NCBI GenBank assembly: GCA_963576475.1
Contig: OY754982.1
Coordinates: forward strand, 8,068,458-8,132,457
DNA: 64,000 nt
Direction: 5' to 3'
From: Molanna angustata
Taxonomy: Eukaryota; Arthropoda; Insecta; Trichoptera; Molannidae
The notes beneath the pieces are model-generated. The model was not told the origin of the DNA. It saw nothing but the letters and a program-made list of their open reading frames with translations, and did not search any database. Each line of letters starts with the position of its first letter. Within the stretch, counting starts at the first letter, position 1. Positions 1-33,606 of this stretch are shown here, piece after piece. Position numbers and translations under genes: made by a program.

Positions 1-1
1 A

Positions 2-3000
2 ACTTGTCTGCATATTTGCATTAATAATGTTCAGCCCGAGTTGATGGAGATGATAATGGCTATAAGTGCTCACTGTTCCCTTATCCTCAATAAACCGCGC
101 CAAGTTGTGACAAACCTTCAAAGACCTCACAGAGTCATTGAAACTCCTTTCAATACTACTAGTATTGGTGGACAAATATTTAATACACCCTCAGTTGATC
201 CCATAAATTCTTTGAATCCCAGTTTTGCTAATTTATCCCTTGGATCGACCGGTAATACTCCATATACTTTAACATCTTCGCTCGGACCCTTGGTTTCGAC
301 TCCTGGATCTCCCTCGCGACTTATGGCTGCAGGAGGATCCTCCAGCAGTCCATTTACTATGATGCCTCTTCAACACGGTGGAAATCTTCGTAATGTAGGT
401 ATGTTAAACAGATTAAGTTCTGTACCCCCAGTAGACAAAAGACAAGATACACAAAATGCCTTACCAGAAATAATGCAAAACGTATCTAAAGACATAGAAG
501 ATGAGGCAAACGGTTACTTCCAAAGAATCTATAACCACCCGCCTCATCCTACTCTCTCTATTGATGAGGTTCTCGATATGCTTAAAAAATTCCAAGATTC
601 CACCATCGAGAGAGAAAGAGAAGTTTACAGCTGTATGTTACGTAATCTTTTTGAGGAATATAGATTCTTTCCTCAATATCCTGAAAAAGAGCTTCATATA
701 ACTGCTCAACTATTTGGAGGAATTATTGAAAGAGGACTTGTAACTAGTTACACAGCTTTAGGTCTCGCTTTAAAGTTTGTGCTGGAAGCTTTGAGAAAAC
801 GGTCTGGCTCAAAAATGTATTATTTTGGGATAGCTGCTTTGGATCGATTCAAAACCAGATTGAAAGATTATCACAAATATTGTGAACATGTCCGAGCCAT
901 CGAACATTTTTTTGAATTTCCTCCTCATTTGGTGGAATACGTAGAATGCGGTTTGCAAGGGCAAGAGCCCCCAAACAAACCTCAAGGAGTCATGTTTCCC
1001 AGTACACTATCTAGTCTCTTACCCCCTGCGCCAGCTCCCACTCCAGCTAATTCTGGTTATAAGAATCCTGTATCTACAGCTTCGACAACAATGTCCTTCA
1101 TTACAAAAATGACTACCACTCATACCACCTCCAGACCTTCAATTGCCAATGCCACTAACATAGATACATTGCTCGTGGCTACTGATAAAGACGATAAGTT
1201 AATTTCACCTCCTGATTCTGTACAAGATAAGTCTGCCTTTATATTCAACAATCTCAGTCAACTGAATCTTCAAACTAAATGCGACGAATTGAGAGACATA
1301 ATAACTGAAGAGTATTGGCCTTGGTTGTCTCAATATTTAGTTATGAAAAGGGCCTCAATTGAGTTGAATTTCCATACACTTTACTCGAATTTTTTAGATG
1401 TGTTGAAAATTAAGGAAGTAAATGAAATGGTAACTAAGGAGACATTTCGTAATATTAAAGTTCTTTTACGATCCGATAAAGGAATAGCCAATTTTTCAGA
1501 CAGATCACTTTTGAAGAATTTAGGTCATTGGTTAGGTATGTTGACTTTGGGTCGTAATCGTCCTATTTTACAAATCGACATTGATCTCAAAAGCTTAATT
1601 TTAGAGGCCTATCATAAAGGACAACAAGAATTATTGTATGTTGTTCCCTTTGTTGCCAAAGTTTTGGAATCTTGTGACAAAAGTAAAGTGTTCAAACCTC
1701 CAAATCCTTGGACTATGAGTATCATGAATGTACTAGCTGAGTTACATCAAGAACCTGATCTTAAATTGAATCTTAAGTTTGAAATAGAGGTTTTGTGTAA
1801 AAATTTGAGCATCGATGTTGCAGATCTAAAACCGGCAGTATACCTGAGGGATCCTGAAAGATCTCATAAAATTGAATATCAGCTGTCACATCCTGGTAAA
1901 AAAGATACAACTCCCATTCCTATTACTCAAAGTATGACAACACCCACACCTACCGCTATTATATCTTCAAATATTGTAACGACAGAAGAAATAGCTGGAC
2001 CGTCTGTTACCCCAACTAGCGGTGTTGTCCCTGGAGACAGTGGAATGGCATCGGTGGTCGGTTTACCCGAACCACGTTTCAGTTATATCGACGTGACACT
2101 CGGCTCCAATTCTCAATTTGGACAAAATATTGTTGTCAATCCACATGTCCCTCTTTTCCAAACAAATCCCCATTTGAAACAGTTCATCAAAGTCGCCATC
2201 GAACGTTCTATTCAGGAATGGATTCATCCCGTCGTTGATCGATCTATTAAGTATGCACTGACAACTTGCGAACAAATTGTAAGAAAAGATTTTGCTTTAG
2301 ATCCTGACGAAACTCGTATGAGACAGTCTGCACATCATATGATGAGAAACCTCACAGCTGGGATGGCTATGATCACTTGCCGGGAACAATTATTGGCAAC
2401 CATCAATAGTAACTTGAAATCTGCATTTCTAACTGCATTGATATCAACGACTTCTCAACAGAAAGATATTATCGAATCTGCCGCATCCAAATTGGCATCA
2501 GACAACATGGAACTTGCATGCGCAATAATACAAAAAACTGCAGTAGAAAAGGCATTGCCCGAACTAGATAAGAGATTAATGAACGATTTTGAAATCAGAA
2601 AATTGGCAAGACAAGAAGGAAGAAGATATTTAGACAATGTCACATTGGGTTATCAAAATGAAAGGATGCCAGAAAGGTGTCGTATGAAAGTTGGTATAAT
2701 CAGCGATGCTCAAATAGCAGTTTATGAAGAATTTGCAAGGAACATACCTGGGTTTGTTCCTTTGAAAGAACGCGACACAACTTTAATTATGCCCAAACCC
2801 GTGACTCAAGAAGCTTTGCCCATTGCTGCCTTTAATCAAAATATAAACCCAACACAGATGGGATATTATGGCAATGATGAATTGGGCCAACTTATTAGTG
2901 ACACTGAACAATTCTTGAGCAGTAGTTTAACAATACCTCCTTTAGGTATACAAGCTGCGGGAAGTCATACTCTTCTAGAATGTCTACTATTAGTTCGTCG

Positions 3001-5209
3001 AAATGTAGATCCTGTAATTGCATTCACACTGTTACAAAAGGCAGTGGAGGGTTTATTGGAAGGTTTTGGAGCTGCCCCGACTGGCGCATCCAGTGAGCAT
3101 GTTGAAGTTATAAATCGTTACAAAGATCTTCACATTCGAGCATTAAAACTGCTCCAAGACACCAGAACATACGGTCAAGCATGGACAAACAAGCAAGTAT
3201 CGAGATGTCTGGCAGAATGTCGTGACGAACTCCGATACAATTTGAACGCGGTTGATAGTCTCATTCGATCCAATTTGGTGAACTTACCACAATATGATTT
3301 AGCTTTGGTACAATTCATGGACAATGGTAATAATTACATGGCTGTAGCATTTGCTATGCAACTTGTTCAATTGTATCTGGTAGACGAAAGAGATCTCGGA
3401 TTAGTTACTGAATCTGATCTTCTCAATACTATAGAGGCCTTTGTAAGAATAGTTGCCCACTCAAGACTTCCACCTCCGGAAGGTTTGACCACTTTAGTCG
3501 AACTGTTACGAGTTAACAGAGATCCTACTAACATTCTAGGAGAGCGACCTCATATCGGAGCTACATCCTTCATTCACTCGGGTGTTTTGACTGTCAGAGG
3601 AAGAGATTATGACGATCCTCCGGGGTTGACGGAGAAAACGGAATTTTTACTTAGAGAGTGGATCAGTGTGTATCACAACCCTCCTACCAATACCGAGCCT
3701 TTGAAAACTTTCAATATGTTTGTGCAACAGATGAATCATCAGGGGATTCTTAAATCCGACGATTTGATCTCACGCTTTTTCAGGATTGCCACACAGTTGT
3801 GTATTGAAAATATTTATTCCATTTTGGAGGAAGAAAGACAAAATCCCCCTGAAACAATTAACCGTAATAAGTATTATCATATGACTGATGCATATGTCCG
3901 TCTAGTTGCATTGTTGATTAAGAATTCAGGTGAGACGGGCAGTACAACGCCTAAGATTAACTTGTTGTGTAAAGTGTTAGGAATAACGGCAGGTTGGTTA
4001 CTGCAGGATCATGATGAACACGGTACAGCCTTCCAACAGTTGCCTTATATGCGTATACTCTTAATTTTATTCTTAGAGCTAAATCAACCAGAGCCTGTGT
4101 TAGAGTCTATGAACTTTCAATTACTCAAGTCCTTTTGCCACACGCTTCATATGATCAGTCCCTCTGTGGCTCCCGGTTTCAGTTATGCTTGGATCGATTT
4201 TATATCCCACAGAGCCTTCATCAGCAGGATGCTCGCTGTAACTCCTCAACAGAAGGGTTGGGGGATGTATTCACAATTATTAGTGGCTTTATTTAAATTC
4301 ATCAGTCCGTTCTTACGCAACACCGAACTCGCCAAACCCGTTACTTTAACTTACAAAGGTATTTTGAAAGTACTATTAGTGCTTTTGCACGACTTTCCAG
4401 AATTTTTGTGTGATTACCATTACGCTTTTTGTGATGAAATTCCACCAAATTGCATTCAAATGCGTAATTTGATTCTATCTGCTTTCCCTAGAAACATGCG
4501 TCTCCCCGATCCTTTCACTCCAAACTTGAAGGTGGATCTTTTGGCTGAGATAACACAGGCCCCACGTGTCATGACCAACTACACGGCGATGATACAACCT
4601 CCGAGTTTCAAGAAGGACTTGGATTCCTATCTCAAAGCCAGGGCTCCGGTCACATTCCTTTCCGAGTTACGTAGCATTATGCAAATATCAAACGAACCTG
4701 GCAAAAGATACAATACTCAACTGATGAATGCCGTTGTATTGTACGTAGGGACTCAAGCTATTACTTACATCAGGGCTAAAGGACAGAATCCTAACATGTC
4801 AACTATAGCACATTCGGCGCATATGGATATTTTCCAAAATTTAGCTGTTGATCTCGATCACGAAGGAAGGTACATTTTCTTAAATGCGATCGCAAACCAA
4901 CTGCGGTATCCAAATAGCCACACCCATTACTTTAGCTGTGCTCTGCTCTATCTGTTTGCCGAAGCGAACACGGAAGCCATTCAGGAGCAAATAACTCGTA
5001 TGCTTCTCGAGAGATTGATCGTCAATCGTCCCCACCCCTGGGGCTTGTTGATCACCTTCATCGAATTGATCAAAAACTCCAACTACAAGTTTTGGGATCA
5101 TGATTTCGTTCATTGCGCTCCCGAGATAGAAAAGTTGTTTGAGTCTGTGGCGAGGTCCTGTCTAGTGGAGAAGACTTCCACTAAACAGGACATAGAGTTA
5201 GCTGAATGA
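2..5209 (+). CDS. CNOT1: CNOT1, CCR4-NOT scaffold subunit, C-terminal ~1,720 codons (5' end outside window)
   Basis: CNOT1 is the scaffold of the cytoplasmic CCR4-NOT deadenylase, which shortens mRNA poly(A) tails. The frame is open from the window edge to TGA at 5207-5209. Residues counted from 41: a Ser/Thr/Pro-rich linker to ~140; a helical segment matching the TTP-binding region (~145-320, with [17 protein letters not shown]); the MIF4G domain that docks the CAF1/CCR4 nucleases (~400-620); the CNOT9-binding DUF3819 region (~680-920, with [20 protein letters not shown]); and the NOT1 homology domain (~1300-1700). The end, [16 protein letters not shown], is the family terminus. The human protein is ~2,376 aa, so ~650 N-terminal residues are missing. 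There is no ATG near the left edge that should be taken as the start: coding either continues from base 2 or begins after a possible acceptor at 33-34. The absence of introns over 5.2 kb is notable. Confidence 0.98.
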   Translation, partial: TCLHICINNVQPELMEMIMAISAHCSLILNKPRQVVTNLQRPHRVIETPFNTTSIGGQIFNTPSVDPINSLNPSFANLSLGSTGNTPYTLTSSLGPLVSTPGSPSRLMAAGGSSSSPFTMMPLQHGGNLRNVGMLNRLSSVPPVDKRQDTQNALPEIMQNVSKDIEDEANGYFQRIYNHPPHPTLSIDEVLDMLKKFQDSTIEREREVYSCMLRNLFEEYRFFPQYPEKELHITAQLFGGIIERGLVTSYTALGLALKFVLEALRKRSGSKMYYFGIAALDRFKTRLKDYHKYCEHVRAIEHFFEFPPHLVEYVECGLQGQEPPNKPQGVMFPSTLSSLLPPAPAPTPANSGYKNPVSTASTTMSFITKMTTTHTTSRPSIANATNIDTLLVATDKDDKLISPPDSVQDKSAFIFNNLSQLNLQTKCDELRDIITEEYWPWLSQYLVMKRASIELNFHTLYSNFLDVLKIKEVNEMVTKETFRNIKVLLRSDKGIANFSDRSLLKNLGHWLGMLTLGRNRPILQIDIDLKSLILEAYHKGQQELLYVVPFVAKVLESCDKSKVFKPPNPWTMSIMNVLAELHQEPDLKLNLKFEIEVLCKNLSIDVADLKPAVYLRDPERSHKIEYQLSHPGKKDTTPIPITQSMTTPTPTAIISSNIVTTEEIAGPSVTPTSGVVPGDSGMASVVGLPEPRFSYIDVTLGSNSQFGQNIVVNPHVPLFQTNPHLKQFIKVAIERSIQEWIHPVVDRSIKYALTTCEQIVRKDFALDPDETRMRQSAHHMMRNLTAGMAMITCREQLLATINSNLKSAFLTALISTTSQQKDIIESAASKLASDNMELACAIIQKTAVEKALPELDKRLMNDFEIRKLARQEGRRYLDNVTLGYQNERMPERCRMKVGIISDAQIAVYEEFARNIPGFVPLKERDTTLIMPKPVTQEALPIAAFNQNINPTQMGYYGNDELGQLISDTEQFLSSSLTIPPLGIQAAGSHTLLECLLLVRRNVDPVIAFTLLQKAVEGLLEGFGAAPTGASSEHVEVINRYKDLHIRALKLLQDTRTYGQAWTNKQVSRCLAECRDELRYNLNAVDSLIRSNLVNLPQYDLALVQFMDNGNNYMAVAFAMQLVQLYLVDERDLGLVTESDLLNTIEAFVRIVAHSRLPPPEGLTTLVELLRVNRDPTNILGERPHIGATSFIHSGVLTVRGRDYDDPPGLTEKTEFLLREWISVYHNPPTNTEPLKTFNMFVQQMNHQGILKSDDLISRFFRIATQLCIENIYSILEEERQNPPETINRNKYYHMTDAYVRLVALLIKNSGETGSTTPKINLLCKVLGITAGWLLQDHDEHGTAFQQLPYMRILLILFLELNQPEPVLESMNFQLLKSFCHTLHMISPSVAPGFSYAWIDFISHRAFISRMLAVTPQQKGWGMYSQLLVALFKFISPFLRNTELAKPVTLTYKGILKVLLVLLHDFPEFLCDYHYAFCDEIPPNCIQMRNLILSAFPRNMRLPDPFTPNLKVDLLAEITQAPRVMTNYTAMIQPPSFKKDLDSYLKARAPVTFLSELRSIMQISNEPGKRYNTQLMNAVVLYVGTQAITYIRAKGQNPNMSTIAHSAHMDIFQNLAVDLDHEGRYIFLNAIANQLRYPNSHTHYFSCALLYLFAEANTEAIQEQITRMLLERLIVNRPHPWGLLITFIELIKNSNYKFWDHDFVHCAPEIEKLFESVARSCLVEKTSTKQDIELAE

Positions 5210-5520
5210 TACTTACTTTGAATATTTCTTTTGTACTATATTCAGTATCTAATTTGTACACTTTATTTTTTTCATTTAAATTTTTTTTCGCCCTTTTTGT
5301 GTGTTTGTATAATAAAGATAAAACATTTCAATAGAAATCATACAAGATTGTATATAAATAGTAGTTATATGAAGAATCATAGAATTATGTTTTCCCCTGT
5401 ATAGGTTAGTAACTTAAGCATTTGGTTTTTTTGTATCATCTTGGAACTTGATTGAAGGTAAAAGAAGACACACGGTCCGCGTAATTCATTTTGTAATTTT
5501 TAATAAAAACAAATAAAATT
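5210..5520 (+). promoter_or_regulatory. CNOT1 3' UTR with poly(A) signals
   Basis: AT-rich sequence follows the CNOT1 stop codon. A canonical AATAAA lies at 5311-5316, about 100 bases after the stop, and further AATAAA-like hexamers occur near 5503-5520. The proximal site is the best candidate; cleavage position is inferred. Confidence 0.6.
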
Positions 5521-6590
5521 ATAAATAATATTGTTCATGTACAAAATTGAAAGTGATTTAGATTTTATAAGATTCTCGAATACGCTTCCGAGTGTTTTCT
5601 TGTCTTTATATTTTAAACATAGCCTGATTGTAACGATTAACGATTTTTGTCAATGGACACTGCCATCATTACCTTTCCATATATAATTAGGACATTGTTA
5701 GTGAAATTCATCGCATTGTATGTCAATAATATTTTTGAGATTATCTAAGACAAAGCCTATATTTTAGTAATATACATTATAACACCATCGAATGTTGATA
5801 ACTTGTTTCATAATTTTAATTAGATAAGTATAGAAAATGTTTATAGTTCACATTCAACTTTCCATTTTGTTAGAAGACTAAAATTATTTAAGATTCATTT
5901 TAGTCTGATAATAAAATGAAGGGAATGGTTTCTTTTTAAAATTGTTGATTGTTCTTACGTTGAAAAGTTACGTACACTAAGTATAGTATATTATAAGTAC
6001 TATATTGTGTAAGTGGCTCGTGTCCAATGTTTGTTTAATCCTATTATCAGGTTATGTTCAACCAAGAATTTTTCTTATAAAAATCGTTTCTCTGTATAAA
6101 GTTGATCTTTATATTTTTATTATTTTTTTTCTTATTTACTTGAATAAATTAACATTGTCAAAATTTTGTTTTTCATTTTTTTCTTATTTGAGTCATTCAT
6201 CGAGGACAGTATTAAAACAAAGATAAAACTCCGTGTGAATCATAAGATATGGAGTGGTCATGTTTTAAATTGTTATATTTTGATAAACTAAACATCTTTT
6301 TAGATATGATATCTCTGGTTTCCCTTCAATACAAATTAAATCGTTTTACTTAAATCTCTTTAGATATGTTGCAGTTCTAACTCTTTGTTTCACTGTTTAA
6401 TTTAAAACTGATTCAAATTATGAAAAACTTATCAAAGAAACCATTGTATAAATACAATCTAAAAAATATTTGGGCATGTTGACAATTCAATGCTGGGTCA
6501 AAAGATGGTGGAAATAAAATAAAACTTATATAAGCTATTTTTTTTTTATTTTAAATAAAACATACAGAAAATATATTTCAACATACCCTT
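5521..6590. other. AT-rich intergenic sequence, no gene seen
   Basis: Very AT-rich sequence with only short non-coding-looking open frames. It may contain the distal CNOT1 3' UTR. I see no repeat with clear ends. Confidence 0.5.
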
Positions 6591-6594
6591 GCAA

Positions 6595-6840
6595 CAATGT
6601 TACATTGCATGGAGAGACGGGAAGAATTTTTGACTTCAGAAATGGGTTTTAGGGTCCTTAGGAGGTAAAGCATACATTTTACCAGTAGTGTTTTATGGAG
6701 TGGAAGGTTGTACTCTCAAAGTCGATGCATCGCGTATCTCATGGTTTGATAGTCTCCAATAAAGAGTTTAAAATAGGATTGAGAATGTTAGTATGCCAAG
6801 GTCCCAAATTTTTAAGATGATTAATACTATGAAGACAAAA
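6595..6840 (+). mobile_element. Non-LTR retrotransposon relic (RT C-terminal region)
   Basis: One frame reads AYILPVVFYGVEGCTLKVDA, the segment after the RT catalytic domain in many insect LINEs (the VLLYGVEAWTL type). It is broken by stops before and after, so it is a short decayed fragment. Confidence 0.6.
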
Positions 6841-6917
6841 TTCAATAATGATTTTGTTTTATTAAGTTTGTTATTATTTATTTGGTAGAATTCCATTCTG
6901 TTCTGAATAGTATTAAC

Positions 6918-7084
6918 ATGAAGCACTGTGTTTGGATTCTACAATATCTTTTATACTTATGTCGATAGCTATTTCGCCTTACTAGGGCATTATCTAGACT
7001 ATATCTAGATAATGCCCTAGTAAGGCGAAATAGCTATCGACATAAGTATAAAATATATTGTAGAATCCAAACACAGTGTTTCAT
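6918..7084. repeat. Near-perfect 167-bp palindrome (foldback element)
   Basis: The left arm (6918-~6998) is the reverse complement of the right arm (~7003-7084) with only a few mismatches and a loop of a few bases around the centre (TATCTAGA cores). It looks like a small foldback/MITE element. No coding capacity. Confidence 0.85.
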
Positions 7085-7294
7085 TTTAATAATATGATTT
7101 TGTTTTATAAATATTTACTAACTTCATTTGAGATAACAACGAACATTTCATGGGTGTAGAGACATCGGTCCGAATGCAGAGTCCGACTTAAATACTAAAT
7201 ACTAACCATGTTTTCATTGCACAGTCACTTAAGTTCACGTGGCTCCCTAATTGGAGAATGCTACGAAATTTTTGTATGGGAATTGCATTGCAGA

Positions 7295-7460
7295 CATATC
7301 TCTGCGATGGCAGAGTGGTTGGCCTGTTGGGCTAGCAATCCAGTGGTCACGAGTTCGAATCCTGCCTCGACCGATCTCGTTCACCTATAGCACAAGCATT
7401 TATGCTCATTTTAGGGAACGTAGGAAGATTTATATGAACTTGTTTAACAAGGACATATTC
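7295..7460 (+). mobile_element. tRNA-derived SINE, family A
   Basis: Pol III box A-like TGGCAGAGTGG and box B-like GAGTTCGAATCC are spaced as in a tRNA head, followed by a family-specific body (TTCACCTATAGCACAAGC, TTTAGGGAACGTAGG). Related copies occur at 49215-49437 (minus) and 49530-49690 (plus). Confidence 0.75.
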
Positions 7461-8257
7461 ATTTTTTTATAAAAAAAAAATACATAAAAAATTGACGTTG
7501 AATTGGTAACCTCCTCCAATTTTTGAAGACACTCAATAAAATTAAATTCTATCTATAGCAACTACTTACAAAACAATTCCACTCAATAATTTATTGCCAA
7601 ATGGAATGTTTTCTTAACAATCCGACAGTATTTTCAGCTAAGAGAAGTTAATTATGTGAGAAATATCTTTTAACAAATTTCCACTCTGCTGAGAATCGGA
7701 CCCAGTATGTCCTTGACATATAATTAATGAAGTTATGTCTCGCTCATATAGTCAATAATAAAGATTTTTTTCAGGCCGCAAAAATTTGATAACTTATTCA
7801 AATAATAGAGTTAAAGAAACAACCATCTTTTTCGCATTGACAACCTTTTGAATTTATTATTTTATCTGTGATAGACATACCATACAAAAAAATATTGGCA
7901 AAACTTATTCGATGGCGCTACACCCAAAATTGAGCCTTGGCCTCCTTCAACTGCCTCTAACTTATCTTTCCTCAGCTGCCGCTCTTCAATTACTTCTACT
8001 TAACAATGTTATTTAACCAGAGATCTCAAGGAGATAAGGCTTCGTTTGGAGGACGTGGAGGACAGAAGGACTTGGAAAGCCGACCCCAAGTAAATGGGAC
8101 GAAGGCTAGGGCGAAGAAGAAAAAGAAGAATGTTATTTTGAAGTTTTTTTCGGCATACGGTAAAATTAATATATAAAATTTTAGTATTTATGTGGTTTAA
8201 TTATAAGCCATGGGGTATTTTTTTCATGTCATATGAAATCATGACACTAGTCTAAAG
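7461..8257. other. AOAH 3' flank with repeat fragments
   Basis: Contains a possible AOAH poly(A) signal on the minus strand (AATAAA, plus-strand TTTATT at 7853-7858), a diverged SINE family-C fragment around 7640-7715 (minus), and a short stretch at 7980-8130 that resembles the Arg/Lys-rich end of a LINE. No host gene seen. Confidence 0.45.
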
Positions 8258-30249
<21,992 letters not shown>

Positions 30250-30300
30250 AATTAATTTTTATGTAGCAAGTTTGTAAACTAACAACGGCCACAATCAAAC

Positions 30301-31981
30301 TGAAACTAAAAATACATACAAAATCAATCCGAGAATATGTATCGACCGTAGTATGTTCACGTTATATTAAATTGAATTACATTATTAAGTAAATGACTTA
30401 AAAGGAAAAAACACTCTTTTCTGGAAATCCTTGAACCGCAACACATATTTACATCTTATTTTATCATAAAATTATTATCACATTTCATAATATTGAAGCT
30501 TGTTTAGCTTGTTTCTAGGAAGACGAATTTAATTTTATTTAAATTATAATAATTAAAGCACTTTTGACGTTTTTAATGAATAGAACAAGAATAAAATTCA
30601 TTATAAGCAATGTTACAGAACACAGGTAAGGTAAACCACCGTAAACGGAAAATTGAAAATTCTCATAAAATATGAAAATGGAAAAATCACCCTTATTATC
30701 TATGGTTCTTCCAGTGTCAAAGCGTTCTGTAAACAAAAGCCATAAAGCTAAAAATTGCAATGTAAGTGCATTTTAACATTGAGAAACTATGTTATCGCAT
30801 ATAACAAAGAAGAGCGTTGATAAAGGTGTTTACATGCCGGCTAGTCAATACAATAATTAAATATGGTGGAGACGAAAGAATGTGTTGAGCGTATAAAATA
30901 AAACAATGCTTAAATTGACAGAAATACACGCGTAATAGTAATTATCGGTTAATAAAAATTGCTGTAAAATTAAAAAGAAAATAAATTAGAAAAACCAGTG
31001 ATGACGGCCGCTGAAAAGAATTATTAAATACAGGAAATACACGTGGAACAGAGAATAATAGTGCTGAAAAGAATAATCAAATACATGAAATGCACGTGTA
31101 ATATTTATGACAATTTTGCTAAAATGAATTACGAAACGAAACGTTCAGGGCAAAGAAAACAAATAATAATAAATCAGAAAGATCTTACCAACCGCTGCTC
31201 TCGTTCCGGGTCTATAGATGAAACACTTACACTACATAATATCACTTTTTATTAATTGAAAATAACTTAAAACTATCTTAAATTCACCCCTCGTTGGATA
31301 TATGGACCTGAAACACACTTATTCACTATTATACGATTATTTAAGTTATGTTTATTCTTAAAAGTTATTTTTAATAGTAACTTAAACTATCTTAAATTCA
31401 CCCCTCGTTGGTTATGTATGGACCTGAAACACACTTATGCACTACCATGCAAATATGAAATTTAATGCTGAGCTTCAAGCAGACGCCTCGCAGAGATAAG
31501 ATTTTCTCTTTCAACGTTCGCGGTCTACGTTTGTTTTTTAAAAAATATATATAAGTTATCTTTCGTACGCGTGAGTTAAAATTCGTCTATCCCGACCAAG
31601 CGTCCACTCAAATACTGATTCAAACCAGCTATCGCGTCCACCGCTGGAGACGGGGGGGGGGGGAGGAGCTACCCCACCGCGCGGCGGGGCGCGTTCTACC
31701 ATCTACCAATAGGAAGCCTCCATTTCACCTACCAAGTTAGAAAGTATAAAGTTCCAGGAATATGCATTGAATATAAAATTATTAGAAATGACATATTTAC
31801 AAAATATAAGCATTGTTTAAACACATTAAGGACCCAAAGACCCGTTAATATGATAAAACCATTATAAGAGAAAGTTTTCCAAGAATCAAGGTATTTTGTT
31901 GAAACAAAATAATAGATGTCTGGCTTCTATGCTACCATAACCCATGGTAATATTTTGATCATAATACCTATGTATATATCA
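30301..31981 (-). repeat. 3' LTR of the gypsy element
   Basis: 1,681 bp, in the same orientation as AOAH, whose ATG (30249) is 51 bases beyond its end. It contains a run of 12 G (11 in the other LTR) beside a GC-rich stretch at 31648-31695. The last bases on the minus strand include TTTCAGTTTG, which resembles the arthropod initiator TCAGT. Confidence 0.92.
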
Positions 31982-32058
31982 ATCGGCCCTCTTTTTTGAT
32001 CAAGATATACCATGTGAAGAACAAAGAAACCAAACATAATGTAAGTAGACAAAAACTA

Positions 32059-33606
32059 TTATGCCGGAGCTGAACGAATCTCATCGGCATGAACTTTAAC
32101 AGGCTTCCCGCGACGTTCTACCCAGTAAACGTGTCCTCTTCCGATGGGCAATAAGATCCGATGCGGACCACTCCATTTAGGAGCAAATCCAGCGTGAAAA
32201 CCGGTATTCATATCAGACTGAGGGTGTTCTCTAATTAAAACAGCCTGTCCTATATCGTATTTCGAAACCGTATCATTATCAGGTGCGTAACGTTGTCGAT
32301 ATTCCTCCTGAGACGCTCGTATTTCGTTATCTAACTGGGTACGCTCACGTGCTCCCGCTGTTGGGAAGATATCTCCATCGGGAGAATGAATCATCCATTC
32401 ACCTGGACGGGGAATGTCGTAACCTAATAATGCCGTGCTAGGAGATACGCCTGTTGACTCATTACGACGACCACGTAACGCATATAAAATAGTCGGTAAA
32501 TGTTCATCCCAACGATTATGAGGTTGACCTTGTAAATAAATACGCAACGCTTTCTTAATTTCTTGGTTTCTACGTTCCGTAATATTCGCTCGTGGATGGT
32601 ACACTGCCGTTGTCCAGTGCAAACATTGCCATCTATCTAGTGCGCTGGTCCACAAACGATTCTTAAAATTAGTGGCATTATCCGACAAGATCGCTTTTGG
32701 ATATCCGTAACGAGAGAATACGTCATCTTCTAATATTTTAATTATAATCGGAGCTCTACTCGATCGTACCGCAAACGCTTCCACCCATCGTGTATATAAA
32801 TCCGTAACTACTACAATAAAACGCTTGCCGTGTGTGGATATAGGATAGGGTCCCATCAAATCGACTGCGCATACGTCAAATGGTTTATGTACGTGAGTAT
32901 TACCTAATGGGGCCGCAGGACGAGTCGGTACGGCTCTCGATAGAGCACACGTCATACACGCTCTCACATATTGCTCAACGTCAGTACGCATGTTCGGCCA
33001 AAAGAAATGGCGTGCCGCAGCCCGAGTCGTTTCTTTAGCTCCGGGATGACCTGCCACACGATTATCATGATACGTAGATATAACCTTCAAAACCATCGAT
33101 CGGGGTACAAATAAACGCATATCATCATCCGCAAATTTTCTCCAAAGATAATCACCTAATAACGCATAATCACGTAAATATTGTTGTTCGTGACGTGCCG
33201 TCGATGTATTTGGTCGAGATAATAATATACGCAACCTATTTATACGTCGTTGTACGTCGGTATCTCTTTTCTGTCGTAACCGTATTTCTTCCGCAAGACT
33301 TACATCTACTACCTCAACATCGTCGGATGACTCAACCGCGTCCGGCTGGTCCTCCGTCACCTCCGTTTCATCTTCCGTTTGATGTACTTGTGCCGTTATC
33401 TCATTCGTTTCCGTTGATGGGTACATCATGCGACTTAAATCTTTTGTGTCTGCCTCCGTTATTATTGGGGACGATTCGGGATTTCGGGATAACGCATCAG
33501 GGAGTTCATTTTTACGACCGGGACAATGTTCAACTGTAAAATCAAATTCCTGTAAGAGGAGTGCCCATCTGATGAGCTTTGCCCTATCATTTTTCGCCGT
33601 ATTCAA
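32059..33606 (-). pseudogene. Gypsy pol, C-terminal part: RNase H end and integrase
   Basis: Resumes with LNTAKNDRAKLIRWALLLQE and HCPGRKNELPDALSR (RNase H end and tether). The integrase follows: zinc finger H-x-H/C-x-x-C (HDNRVAGHPG...CMTCALSRA), catalytic core Asp in AVDLMGPYP, Asp in LSDNATNF and Glu in TERRNQEIKKAL, and a C-terminal region VLIREHPQSD to PKWSGPHRILL. Ends at TAA/TAG near 32059. The integrase frame is open, but the element as a whole is broken. Confidence 0.88.

Noticed and set aside
30539..30760. Hydrophobic 73-residue frame conserved in both LTRs
   Set aside because: It begins at TTG, has no ATG, and is identical in both LTRs only because the LTRs themselves are.
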